In this document: piece by piece, positions 49,862 through 59,846 of the stretch
Numbering within the stretch: the first letter of the stretch is position 1
Layout: every line of letters begins with the position of its first letter
Assembly: GCA_016783545.1 (NCBI GenBank)
Contig: JADHWJ010000003.1
Span: forward strand, 1 to 64,000
Source: Candidatus Aenigmatarchaeota archaeon
GTDB lineage: Archaea; Aenigmatarchaeota; Aenigmatarchaeia; QMZP01
DNA length: 64,000 nucleotides
Direction: 5' to 3'
Program-made: the position numbers and the translations under genes
The notes under the pieces: model-generated
Database searches by the model: none
Told to the model about the DNA's origin: nothing
What the model saw: only the letters and a program-made list of their open reading frames with translations

Positions 49862-50773
49862 TCATACGTTTTTGATAAAATTCTTTATCGTATGTTTGGA
49901 ATATCTTTGAATCAGCAATTCTGCTTTTTTTATCAGGTTTTCTTTATTTTTCTCCAAATCATGTCTTACAAGAGCTGTTGGTCCGGGTTGTTTAGGAATA
50001 ATTTTGATTCCTTTTTCTGTTTCCAGCATATCGTTTTCTTTTTTATTTTTTCCGAGTATTATCTGACTTTTTTCAAAATGCCTTCCTATTGAAAGCAATC
50101 TGATATCATTATATACCAAAGTCTTCTTGTTCAAAACCTGTTTTAGTTTCTTGCAGTATTCTCTTTCACATAAAAGACATCCTCCAGCTGGATGTGGATA
50201 ATCTATTTTATATTTCTTTGCAAGCGCTATTTGATTCTTTCTCTGCCTACCTCTAATATCAAAAAGCTTTTCTCTGTCTATCAAACCATCTTTCTCAGCA
50301 CTGGTTTCTGGAAGAAGTTTTGCTGAGAGCGGTCTTAGCACTTCAACTCCAGCTTCCCTTTCAATTAAACTCAGTGCTCCTTTATTCTGGCTAAGCGGTC
50401 TCTCTCCGAGAACCTCTCCGGTTACAATAACCTGATTTCCTTTGAGGTGTTTCTTTGCTTTTTTCAACATGAAAAGATGACAATCTATACACGGATTCAG
50501 TGCTGTTCCCCTTGAGAATTTTGGTTTTCTCAGTATATTGATATATTCTTTAAATAATCTACCTTTTGTACAGTCAACGATATTCAGCGTTATTCCATGC
50601 CTTTGGGCGAACCTTGTTACACAAAACCTGTCTGAACAACACCCTCCACCAAAGGGAAGAACAAAGAACATTGCTTCAATGTTTTCTTTTCCTAGTTGTT
50701 CTTCTAGGATTTTACAAGCTAGTCTGCTGTCCAGTCCACCTGAGAGTAGTATTAGGGCTTTGGTATTAACCAT
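49862..50773 (-). CDS. PP-loop ATPase, tRNA thiolation-like
   Basis: LILLSGGLDSRLACKIL; NPCIDCHLFMLKKA; GCLLCEREYCKKL. Confidence 0.7.
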   Translation of the reverse strand: MVNTKALILLSGGLDSRLACKILEEQLGKENIEAMFFVLPFGGGCCSDRFCVTRFAQRHGITLNIVDCTKGRLFKEYINILRKPKFSRGTALNPCIDCHLFMLKKAKKHLKGNQVIVTGEVLGERPLSQNKGALSLIEREAGVEVLRPLSAKLLPETSAEKDGLIDREKLFDIRGRQRKNQIALAKKYKIDYPHPAGGCLLCEREYCKKLKQVLNKKTLVYNDIRLLSIGRHFEKSQIILGKNKKENDMLETEKGIKIIPKQPGPTALVRHDLEKNKENLIKKAELLIQRYSKHTIKNFIKNV

Positions 50774-50807
50774 AGAAAATAATTAACGAGTTGTGTTTAA
50801 AAATAAG

Positions 50808-51011
50808 TGGGCCCGAAGGGATCTTCAGCTCTGCTGAAGGTATGTGTTTCAGCAAAACATTTGAACCCTCGACTCTCCGGTGTCTTCTCTGTCATCGCGG
50901 TTATACCGCTAAACACGCTTTTAACTGATTAAAAGCTTCACCGGGATTTAGCACCCTCGGATGCTCTAACCATTTCAGGGAGTTATTCGCTCCAGACTGA
51001 GCTACGGGCCC
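50808..51011 (-). tRNA. Class I tRNA with candidate introns in D-loop, anticodon arm and T-loop (isotype unresolved; Phe-GAA is one reading)
   Basis: Acceptor GGGCCCG / CGGGCCC with A73; D-arm GCTCAGTCTGG^...^TTAGAGC; T-arm GAGGG-TTCAAAT^...^CCCTT; GCTTTTAA/TTAAAAGC and GCGGT/ACCGC hairpins within the anticodon-region insertion. Confidence 0.65.
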
Positions 51012-51100
51012 TCTTTATATTTATTTAATAACTTATAGGATTTATAAGAATAAAACAGTTTTATAAACATCTTCTTAATATATATAATAAGTCAAAACGC

Positions 51101-51202
51101 GCCCCGATAGTGTAGTGGTTAATTTTAGTTGCTTTGCAACTAAGAGTCAATGCATAAGGCCCTGTCACGGCCTTGACGCGGGTTCAAATCCCGCTCGGGG
51201 CG
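51101..51202 (+). tRNA. tRNA-Asp (GTC) with D-loop intron
   Basis: Acceptor GCCCCGA/TCGGGGC with G73; anticodon arm AGGCC-CTGTCAC-GGCCT intact; T-arm GCGGG-TTCAAAT-CCCGC; D-loop carries about 30 nt with perfect hairpin TTAGTTGC-TTT-GCAACTAA. Confidence 0.85.
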
Positions 51203-51237
51203 CTAAAACTTATTAACAAGGAAACCCTAATCTTATT

Positions 51238-51705
51238 ATGATTCTTTTTCATGCAGGGATATCAATAATTGTTGGTATTACAGCTGCCATAATAGCATAT
51301 GCGATTTATAGAAAAGCATCAGTCTCTTTATGGGCATATCTTGCTGGATTTCTTCTTGACCTACCTATTTTCATTCTCATACCGTTCAAAGTTTCAAATT
51401 TGGACAATCTGCTTTTATTCAGCCATACAGCAGGCATATTTATCTGGCCAGTTATTTTGGTTATTCTGGATATTTTCCTCATAGAGGCTCAGTTATTGAA
51501 ATATATAGTCGCTCTTTTGAAACTCATTCATTTGGGAATCTCAAACAAGAGTGTAAAAAGATTGGAAAAGATAGATGGACTTTTGGAAAGGCTTGAAGAA
51601 TACCACATTATTCCAGCACCAATAAGGCTTAGCAGAGTTTACATTGTCGGTGTCATGGCAGGGGTAGTTCATCTGGTAATTAATCTTGCTATAGGTGTGC
51701 TTTAA
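51238..51705 (+). CDS. Membrane protein, unknown function
   Basis: Multiple TM helices. Confidence 0.5.
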   Translation: MILFHAGISIIVGITAAIIAYAIYRKASVSLWAYLAGFLLDLPIFILIPFKVSNLDNLLLFSHTAGIFIWPVILVILDIFLIEAQLLKYIVALLKLIHLGISNKSVKRLEKIDGLLERLEEYHIIPAPIRLSRVYIVGVMAGVVHLVINLAIGVL

Positions 51706-51708
51706 ACA

Positions 51709-53526
51709 CTATCTAAATTTTATTCTAAAACCGAAAAATAGAAAAATAGCGACAATGAGAATTATAATAGAACTGGAAATGACAGGATTTTCTGCAATTT
51801 TTATTATTTCGCCTGTCATGTCAATAGGTGTGTCTGTGATATTGAGTGTTGTGTTTATTGGCATGATTACAGGAACTTGCCTTGGTTCCTCTTCTATGCA
51901 TACATCTTCAGAGCATCTGTATTCACATGTTTTTTCTTTAATCCAATCAGTTCCTTCATAACACATCATTAAGTCATTTTCAAGACAGACTCTAGAAGTT
52001 GGATAACATATTAGTTCAGTTAGATTCTCAGTTATGTTCTTGGTTTTGTTCTCAGTTATGTTCTTGGTTTTGTTTTCTATGCGAAGAAAGACTGTTCCCC
52101 CGCCAGAGGAACAGGCACCGCAATCAGTCGAACAGGAAGAACATCCTTCTCCGTTGTTACAAGAGCCATCACCGCAATAAGTAGCTAGGTTTCCAAACAC
52201 ACCAAAGAAACTAAGATGTGTTGAATTTGTTTCTACATAATTAGCTGTTTCATTGACAATTGTATTCATCTCCTCCCAGAAGGTTTCGTTGTAGAAATAT
52301 ATCTTAATACCACTTTCATCAATTCCTGATATTTCAGCATCTGTATAATATATTCTTATAAGAACCCAGCTCAGATTATTCGATGTTTCGTTATTGGTTT
52401 CTATTTCAATATATTTCAAACCGTTTAGACCTGATATATTTTCAAGTGGATTCTGGTCATATTTTAAAACAGTTAAATAAGATGTAAGGTTTTCTTTAAC
52501 AGAAATGTTAAGAGTGGTATTAGTGCTATTTTTAGCATCTAAAAAAGAACTTTGATTTTCTACCAATCTAATTGAATCATTGGCAAACACACTATCTGCT
52601 TTTTCAGATACCACAAAAGCTTTTGTCCTATTTACAGAATTACCAAACATATCAGAAGCAAACGCAAAGATATAAAATGTTCCATTATTGGTTGCATTCC
52701 AATTTCCAGAGAAAACAGAGTTGTTCTCTTTCAAAGGAACTTCAGTAATTGTTTCTGTTTCATTTTTTATTACAACACTTACAGATGTTTTATTAAGAAA
52801 GCTCTCATTCGCATATATGATTATTGTCATGTTCTGCCCCGGTCTTGCTAGATTTGTTGCAGTGATTTCTATCTCTGGTGAAATTGTATCGTTTACTGTG
52901 CAATTTATAGTTCCAGAAGATAGCAGGTTCCCGGAAGTATCAGAAACAGAACCTGTGATTGTTATATTTGTATTATTTATCTCAATATCATCCTCTAAGA
53001 ATAAAGTCACGCTATTTCCTGAAGCATTTAGACTGGTTATATTATATTTTGTACTGAAATCTGAGATATTAAAACTTGAATTATCCAATAACTCACTGAA
53101 TATTAATACTAATGTTCTGAAATCTGAAGCTAAGCAGGAATCCATGATTGGGGATATTCCATCCATTGGTGTTATGTTCTGATCAAGGGCTTTATCACCA
53201 CTGGAGTTTTTCACACCACCATACCATGTTGAATTATAGTAAACGGTTAGAGTTTCATTTGTTTTTAGAGAATAATTTAATGTAAGTGTAACTATATTGC
53301 CTTTTGTAGAAGCTGATAAGATATTAAATGATTTTGAATTGTTTCCAACACCAAAATCATTTTTTTGTACAGCTGTTAGATTCTCAGTCCAATTCAGAAT
53401 TATTTTATCTGTCACCGTACTGTTACCTGATAAGGAACCTGTTATTGCAAAATTAATATATGGCAAAGCAGAAACAGTTTGCATCAGTAAGAAAATAATG
53501 ATAACAAAGATCATTACTCTATGCAT
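51709..53526 (-). CDS. Secreted membrane-anchored protein with Ig-like/invasin-like repeats and Cys cluster
   Basis: Signal peptide, C-terminal TM, many N-x-S/T sequons, CGDGSCNNGEGCSSCSTDCGAC. Confidence 0.75.
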   Translation of the reverse strand: MHRVMIFVIIIFLLMQTVSALPYINFAITGSLSGNSTVTDKIILNWTENLTAVQKNDFGVGNNSKSFNILSASTKGNIVTLTLNYSLKTNETLTVYYNSTWYGGVKNSSGDKALDQNITPMDGISPIMDSCLASDFRTLVLIFSELLDNSSFNISDFSTKYNITSLNASGNSVTLFLEDDIEINNTNITITGSVSDTSGNLLSSGTINCTVNDTISPEIEITATNLARPGQNMTIIIYANESFLNKTSVSVVIKNETETITEVPLKENNSVFSGNWNATNNGTFYIFAFASDMFGNSVNRTKAFVVSEKADSVFANDSIRLVENQSSFLDAKNSTNTTLNISVKENLTSYLTVLKYDQNPLENISGLNGLKYIEIETNNETSNNLSWVLIRIYYTDAEISGIDESGIKIYFYNETFWEEMNTIVNETANYVETNSTHLSFFGVFGNLATYCGDGSCNNGEGCSSCSTDCGACSSGGGTVFLRIENKTKNITENKTKNITENLTELICYPTSRVCLENDLMMCYEGTDWIKEKTCEYRCSEDVCIEEEPRQVPVIMPINTTLNITDTPIDMTGEIIKIAENPVISSSIIILIVAIFLFFGFRIKFR

Positions 53527-53593
53527 AATTCAGATTTGGGAATAAGCTTTATTAGCGTTTGCTTGTTTCATTTCAGGGGTTTTTGACGTTGAG

Positions 53594-53632
53594 GACTTTT
53601 TGATGGAAGCGGAAGCTCCAAAAAGTCTTCAT
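53594..53632. terminator. Hairpin GACTTTTTG...CAAAAAGTC between genes (possible terminator or stable RNA element)
   Basis: Inverted repeat GACTTTTTGatggaagcggaagctcCAAAAAGTC. Confidence 0.35.
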
Positions 53633-53666
53633 TTCATTTAAATTATTTTCTTTCAATTCTATACCA

Positions 53667-53810
53667 ATGAAACCGGTTCAAGTGAGATTAACAGAGAAGA
53701 TTCTTGGAGAACTCGATAGACTAGTAAAGGAAGGCAGCTATCCAAACCGTTCAGAAGCTCTGAGAGATGCTGCAAGAAGAATGTTAATGGAATTAAGAAA
53801 ATCGCTTTAA
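53667..53810 (+). CDS. Ribbon-helix-helix (CopG-like) protein
   Basis: Own translation MKPVQVRLTEKILGELDRLVKEGSYPNRSEALRDAARRMLMELRKSL. Confidence 0.8.
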   Translation: MKPVQVRLTEKILGELDRLVKEGSYPNRSEALRDAARRMLMELRKSL

Positions 53811-54620
53811 TTTTTCAATATCAGCCCATGAATCCCTGATATCACCATCTCTTTCAGGTGCATGGGTAATTTCTGAATTGCTTTTGTTTTCTTTTATTAT
53901 TCTCTCTGCTAGTTCATTTATTTTTGTTGGTTTTCCTGTTCCAATGTTAAATGTTCCAGAATTGCCCATAAGCTTTATTGCAAGCTCTGCCACACGCTCG
54001 GCTGGTATGAAATCTCTTGTCTGATTACCATCACCATATATTACAAGATTTTCACCTTTCTTTGCTCTTTCTGTAAAAATGGATATAACCCCAGAATAAG
54101 GGGAATTAGGGTCCTGTCTTGGACCATAGATATTGAAAGGCCTAACTATTGTAACAGTCATATTTTCATAAAGCCTGCAATAACCTTCTGCTGCCAGCTT
54201 GCTTGCGCCATACGGGCTTATTGGAACTGTAGGGTCGGTTTCACTTATTGGGACTTTTTTTGGGTTCCCATAAACTGCCGCAGAACTAAAATAAATAAAG
54301 TTCTTTGCGCCTGCTTTTTTTGCTGCCTCAAGCATGTTAATTGTACCTAATACATTTATTCTTGAATCTTCAGCTGGATTTTCAGTTGATTTTTGCACAG
54401 ATACCTGTGCCGCAAGATGGAACACGGTCTCGCATCCGGAAACTGCTTTTATACAATCTTCTGTTTTACATATGTCCCCTGACACAAGTTCTGCTTTGGG
54501 GCTTAAATTATTCCCATTGCTTAGGTTATCAAGAATTACCACATCGTTTCCAAGATCTATTAGTTTATCTGTTATATACGAACCAACAAATCCTGCACCA
54601 CCTGTTACTAAAATCTTCAT
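53793..54620 (-). CDS. NAD-dependent epimerase/dehydratase (UDP-glucose 4-epimerase-like)
   Basis: MKILVTGGAGFVGSYI; YGNPKKVPISETDPTVPISPYGASKLAAE; start moved to the internal Met. Confidence 0.9.
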   Translation of the reverse strand: MKILVTGGAGFVGSYITDKLIDLGNDVVILDNLSNGNNLSPKAELVSGDICKTEDCIKAVSGCETVFHLAAQVSVQKSTENPAEDSRINVLGTINMLEAAKKAGAKNFIYFSSAAVYGNPKKVPISETDPTVPISPYGASKLAAEGYCRLYENMTVTIVRPFNIYGPRQDPNSPYSGVISIFTERAKKGENLVIYGDGNQTRDFIPAERVAELAIKLMGNSGTFNIGTGKPTKINELAERIIKENKSNSEITHAPERDGDIRDSWADIEKLKRFS

Positions 54621-54658
54621 ATAAACTCCATTATAGAAAAAGGTTGTATACACTATAT

Positions 54659-55027
54659 TTAAGCTTTAGAAATATACTTTCCCTGTCTTAATGTGATTAT
54701 TCTTATATCATTTACCTTTAGTTTTCTTATCAGCCCTTTATCCTGAGTAAAAACTAGATATTCGTTTCCTATTCGCACTATCTCATCATCAGCTGATTCT
54801 CCGCCAGATCTTATTATCACTACATCATTTCTTTTTAGAAGTTCTAATCCTAACTTTGCATATCCACTATCTTTTCCAGAGGTTTTTGTAATTTTTTTAA
54901 GTTCTGTTACAACAAGATCCAATGTGTATAGCTCTAGCTTTCCAAATTCTTCCCTAAGTTGCTCAAATATATCCACTTTGAATTTTCCTGGTATCAGAAA
55001 GCTATTTGTATCTAAAAGTATTTTCAT
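54659..55027 (-). CDS. PIN-domain protein (archaeal FCF1/VapC9-like)
   Basis: ILLDTNSFLIPGKFKVDIFEQL...ADDEIVRIGNEYLVFTQDKGL. Confidence 0.8.
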   Translation of the reverse strand: MKILLDTNSFLIPGKFKVDIFEQLREEFGKLELYTLDLVVTELKKITKTSGKDSGYAKLGLELLKRNDVVIIRSGGESADDEIVRIGNEYLVFTQDKGLIRKLKVNDIRIITLRQGKYISKA

Positions 55028-55072
55028 ACTATATATTTTCCTTTATATAGTAAATAAAAGAATGAACCAATC

Positions 55073-55339
55073 TTATAGATTAAACAATAATACCCAGACA
55101 ACTACCCAAATTAGAATATAAATGAAACCACCATTTCCAAACCACCACTTAATACCTTTTTTTTCACCAACTATTCTTTCTGTGATAAAACCTATTACAA
55201 TGAGCAAGACAAATCCTATTATTATGGAATAAAGGCTTCTATACATTGAAGCTATTATTAGTGATAAATAACCCATTGCTATTGCTGCAACTGCATGAAT
55301 ACTTATAGCAACTCGTTGAGGTTTTAGATCTTCATCCAT
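55073..55339 (-). CDS. Small membrane protein
   Basis: Three hydrophobic segments. Confidence 0.45.
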   Translation of the reverse strand: MDEDLKPQRVAISIHAVAAIAMGYLSLIIASMYRSLYSIIIGFVLLIVIGFITERIVGEKKGIKWWFGNGGFIYILIWVVVWVLLFNL

Positions 55340-55409
55340 AGAATCTTTTTATTGGTCGCATTTATTTAAAAAGCTTCACCAAAAAACCTCCAGTATATTC
55401 TAAACATAA

Positions 55410-55499
55410 CTATTTCTTCCTATACCTCATTTTTTTCCTTCTTTTCTTTAGCTTATGAGACTTCATCTTCTTCTTTTTTCGTTTTTTCCCTGACGGCAT
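55410..55499 (-). CDS. 29-aa highly basic AURKAIP1/COX24-like protein
   Basis: Own translation MPSGKKRKKKKMKSHKLKKRRKKMRYRKK, same layout as bacterial MPSGKKRKRHKxxTHKRKKR..NRHKKK proteins. Confidence 0.65.
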   Translation of the reverse strand: MPSGKKRKKKKMKSHKLKKRRKKMRYRKK

Positions 55500-55595
55500 G
55501 AGTATCAATTATTATATTGTTAGAATGGTTTAAATAATAAGATGCATTACGCATCCATTACATAACTTTAAATTAGTTTTAAATAAATAAAGTCT

Positions 55596-56315
55596 ATGGG
55601 AGATATTATAGAATTTGACAAAACCATAGTTCCTGCATGTGATGTTGAAACTTTGGAACAGCTTAAAAGAGTTGTTTATGCTACAAGAGAATTTCCTGGA
55701 GTTGTAGCATATAAACTAGGATTTGTCATGGGATATAGTTTTGGTTTGCCAGCCGCAGTAGGCACCATAAAAGATGCATATTCTGAAGCTGTAGTTATTT
55801 TTGATCATCAAAAAGCCTGCACTGATGTTCCGTTTACAGGGGAGAAATTCGCAAAATTAATGGATGATTGTGAGGTTGATGCAGCTATATTATTTCCAAG
55901 GGAAAATGATGCAGTGACACAGTATGCATGGACAGATGAACTTCTTGAAAGAAAAATTGGGGTTATTGTTGGTGGTGAGCTAACTTCTAGACCAGCTACT
56001 CCTGATATAGAAAGAATATATGATAATGCTGTTCTTCAAGGTGTAACTAACTTTGTGGTTCCTGGCAACAAACCAGAAAGGGTTGAACACTATAGAAAAA
56101 GATTTGAAGATTTTGGAATTGAGGCTGATTTATTTGCACCAGGGTTTGTCTCACAGGGTGGTGACATTTCTGAGGCCGGTCAGGTTGCAGGTGAAAGATG
56201 GCATGCCATCTGTGGCAGAGCTGTGTATAATCCTAATAAGAAAAATTTGGATGATGTCACAGAAGAAGAAATAAATGAAAGTGTAGCACAGCTTGTAAGT
56301 AGTTTAGGTGATTAG
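55596..56315 (+). CDS. pyrF: Orotidine 5'-phosphate decarboxylase
   Basis: VIFDHQKACTDVPFTGEKFA; LFAPGFVSQGGDISEA. Confidence 0.85.
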   Translation: MGDIIEFDKTIVPACDVETLEQLKRVVYATREFPGVVAYKLGFVMGYSFGLPAAVGTIKDAYSEAVVIFDHQKACTDVPFTGEKFAKLMDDCEVDAAILFPRENDAVTQYAWTDELLERKIGVIVGGELTSRPATPDIERIYDNAVLQGVTNFVVPGNKPERVEHYRKRFEDFGIEADLFAPGFVSQGGDISEAGQVAGERWHAICGRAVYNPNKKNLDDVTEEEINESVAQLVSSLGD

Positions 56316-57044
56316 ATGTTTGATCAAGACGCATACCATGATTTTGTATTGGATTATAAGAGTCCTGAAGGGAAGGGTGTTGTGGGATTTTTTCCAGAGA
56401 AAAGAAAACTAGCATCAGGAAGGGAATCTGGATGGTATTGGAACGGTAGAGTACTCTTAGCTTATGAAAGGCCACTACTAAAACTTGCAGATTTTGTTTT
56501 AAGTTATTGTCAAGGGAATGGTATAATGCCTGATTATTTCTTGAATGTCCCTGAAGGAGTTAACATGCTAACAAATCATCTAAATATTGAACTTGGTGGC
56601 AGACAAGTGATGGTAAGAGCTAATCCAAAAACACATGGAGATCCTATGGATGCTCAATTTATTGGTCCTGCAGAAAAAGGTGACAAAGTTGTAATTGTAG
56701 AAGATGTTACAACAACAGGTGGTTCACTTATGGGAACATTAACAAGATGTCTGGATGCTAATTTAGATGTCATTGCAACACTCTGCGAATGCAATAGAAT
56801 GGAATGTGCTGCAGAGGGTAAAGGTGAAGAAAGAGTGGATTTTGATTTCAGTGTTGCTGAATACGTTTCACGGGCAAGACATAGAGGAGTGCAGCACCAT
56901 GCTCTTACAGATGCTGAAAAAATAGTTCCTGCTGCTTTTGAACTATGGACCCCAGAAGAAGATGGTTTGAAAGAAGAAATTGCACAAGTTTTGAAAGAAG
57001 AATATGAAGACCATGGAATTATCCCAATGGAATTGGAAGTTTAA
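56316..57044 (+). CDS. pyrE: Orotate phosphoribosyltransferase-like
   Basis: VVIVEDVTTTGGSLM PRPP-binding motif; position in pyr cluster. Confidence 0.8.
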   Translation: MFDQDAYHDFVLDYKSPEGKGVVGFFPEKRKLASGRESGWYWNGRVLLAYERPLLKLADFVLSYCQGNGIMPDYFLNVPEGVNMLTNHLNIELGGRQVMVRANPKTHGDPMDAQFIGPAEKGDKVVIVEDVTTTGGSLMGTLTRCLDANLDVIATLCECNRMECAAEGKGEERVDFDFSVAEYVSRARHRGVQHHALTDAEKIVPAAFELWTPEEDGLKEEIAQVLKEEYEDHGIIPMELEV

Positions 57045-57080
57045 CCAATCCAAATAAAAAACTTACTATTAATTTTACTT

Positions 57081-58190
57081 ATGATAGATCCTCATGTTCA
57101 TACAAGAGACAGAGACCAATCATATAAAGAAACAATAGAACATGGCCTTAATGTTGCTTATAGAGCTGGACTTTCTGGCATATATGCCATGCCAAATACA
57201 TCACCTCCTGTAGCAGAAGAGGGAGATGTTCAAGAAGTTCTAGGTATTGCAAAAGCTGCTAACAGCAGAGTTTTTTATGGTGCGTTTATCGGAGTGACGC
57301 CTGATACTGAACAGGTGAAAAGAGCCACTGCTTCTCATAGAAGGCACTTCATACCAGAAGTTGAGCAAGGATCATGGAGACAGGTAGGAACTGTTGGCTT
57401 GAAAATGTTTGCAGGTCGGTCTGTTGGCGACCTTACTGTAGCAGAGGAAGACCAGCAAAAAGCTGTATACAGAACGCTGGCTAAAGAGGGTTTTGAAGGT
57501 GCTTTAGTAGTTCATTGTGAAAAAGAGGAATATATAAACTCAAGAAAATGGAATCCTGATCATCCAAGAACACACCCACTCGCCAGGCCAATGATAGCAG
57601 AAATAAATTCTATCGAAAACCAGATAGCTTTTGCAAAAGAAGCTGGTTATACTGGAGTATTACATATAGCGCATGTATCAGCCCCAACATCTGTTACTGT
57701 AATTGAATCTGCAAAGGATGCTGGTATGAATATAACATGCGAACTGACATCTCACCATTGCATTCTTAGTACAAAGTCAATACCAAATGACAGAAGTGGT
57801 CTTATCTATAAGGTAAATCCGCCTATAAGAAACCAATTAGCGCAAAAAAATATGATTGGTCTCCTCAGATCAGGGGCAATTGATTGTGTAGCATCTGATC
57901 ATGCTCCGCACATTATGGATGAAAAAACAGGAGTTGCTAAAAACGCTGAAGGAGAGCCGCTTTATATGTCTGGTTTTCCTGGTCTGCCGAACTGGCCTCA
58001 TTTCAAAAGATATCTAGAATTAAATGGTTTTTCAGAAGTAGATATTCAAAGGGTAACTCATGATAACGTGGAAAGAATTTTTGGAATCAGAATTCCACCA
58101 ATAGAATTCTCAGAAGAGCCTGATCTTGATCTTCATGGTGAATATCCAGTAGATGTCTGGGCAGATTTTAGGGAGGGTCTGTATGCCTAA
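57081..58190 (+). CDS. pyrC: Dihydroorotase
   Basis: MIDPHVHTRD; CVASDHAPHIMDEK. Confidence 0.92.
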   Translation: MIDPHVHTRDRDQSYKETIEHGLNVAYRAGLSGIYAMPNTSPPVAEEGDVQEVLGIAKAANSRVFYGAFIGVTPDTEQVKRATASHRRHFIPEVEQGSWRQVGTVGLKMFAGRSVGDLTVAEEDQQKAVYRTLAKEGFEGALVVHCEKEEYINSRKWNPDHPRTHPLARPMIAEINSIENQIAFAKEAGYTGVLHIAHVSAPTSVTVIESAKDAGMNITCELTSHHCILSTKSIPNDRSGLIYKVNPPIRNQLAQKNMIGLLRSGAIDCVASDHAPHIMDEKTGVAKNAEGEPLYMSGFPGLPNWPHFKRYLELNGFSEVDIQRVTHDNVERIFGIRIPPIEFSEEPDLDLHGEYPVDVWADFREGLYA

Positions 58191-59846
58191 TTTTTTTGGT
58201 AAAGAAATATCAGGAAGCTTTACAATTCCTTCTGGAATTATAACAACAAATAGATATACAATGGGTAGGATTGCCAGGGATGTCCCTCAAGTTGGTGTAG
58301 TTATAACAAAAAGCACAAGAAAGAACCAAAGGAAGGTTATAGGGAACCAATACTTCATTGTGTTGTACCAGGAAGACCTGGAACATTTGGAAATGCTGTT
58401 GGTTTAAGAACCAAAGGTGTGGATGCTATTGTAGAAGATCTTGCTGAATTCAATTATCACGATAGATCTTTATTGGCTTCTATTTTTGCTGATACGCCTG
58501 AAGAAATGGCCTATGTTGCTGGGAGGCTTGAACCTTTTGCAGATGCTGCTGAATTGAATTTTTCATGTAGACACTCACCTGGACATGGAGCAACACATGG
58601 ATCTCAAGCACATACCCCTACATCAATTGGGGAATTTACCAGAGCTGTAAAAAGCAGGTTTGGAAAACCAGTTATACCAAAATTTAGTCCAAATGATTCA
58701 AACGAAGAACTAAAAGCGAAAATAAGGGCTGCTATAGATGCAGGAGCAGACGGGATATCATTGATAAATACAATGGGCCCTGAGGTTTTTGAGATTGATG
58801 GTCACCCTGCTCTTACAAGTGATGTTGGTGGTAGTCTATCTGGTGATGGTATAAGAGAAAGAGGATTTGAATGCACAAAAATAGCTAGGGAAGAAGTTGG
58901 TCCTGACGTTCCTCTTATAGTAACGGGTGGTCTATCAACTGCTGAACATATAAGAAAATCCAGAGCACTTGGTGCAACCCTTAATGGGATAGGAACAGCT
59001 CTTGCAGGAATGAGTACATCAATATTAGCTAAATATTTTACTGCACTAGATTTTGATCTAGAAAATGGTACTAATACAGCAGAACAATATCTAGTTTTTA
59101 ACAGATCCGGGCATAAAAAATTCAGAGTTAAGGAAAATTATAAGTATACTGATGACCTAAGCATGCTTGTTCTTGATGATGGTTTTGAGATAGAACCAGG
59201 TCAATTTGTATTCACATGGCTTCCAAAAGATATGTATAGAGAAGGGGATGGCGAGAAGCCATACAGCCTTTATGATAATGATCCAGCAACATTAGTTGTA
59301 CAAAGAAGGGGAAAACTTTCAAATGTTCTTGCAAATCTTCGGCCAGGAGAAGAATTATATCTGAGGGGTCCTTGTGGAAATCCTGTAGATCTAGATATAG
59401 AAAAAGCTATTTTAGTTGGAGGTGGAACAGGAATAGCTTCTCTTCGTTCAATAGCAAGAGCTCTAGATGAAAGAGGTGTACCAACAACAAGTTTTCTTGG
59501 TGCAGTGGATCGTGATCACATATCATTTGCTGAAGAATCTTATAATTCAGGAGATGTTCGGTTTGCGACTAATGATGGTAGCTTTGGAAGGCATGGAAAT
59601 ATCACAGCATATCTTTTAGATAAGATAGGAACATTAAACCTGGAACACGGTGTATTCTTTAACTGCGGACCTTCTCAGATGATAAGAAGTGCAGAGATAT
59701 TTGAAGGGCGTTACGTGGGTTCGGAGAGTATGTTTTCATCAGAAGAACAAGAGACAAGCTGCGGTTATGGTCTTTGTGCTAGATGTGCAAGAGAGGATGG
59801 ACTCAGAAGTTGTGTTGATGGATATTTTATGAATCCTATTTGTTGA
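58183..59846 (+). CDS. pyrDK: Fused dihydroorotate dehydrogenase (PyrD) and PyrK electron-transfer subunit, interrupted by an apparent -1 frameshift near 58320
   Basis: Frame 1 MPNFFGKEISGSFTIPSGIITT...GVVITKSTRK then frame 2 KEPKEGYREPILHCVVPGRPGTFGNAVGLRTKGVDAIVED...; C-terminus SCGYGLCARCAREDGLRSCVDG is PyrK-like 2Fe-2S. Confidence 0.75.
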
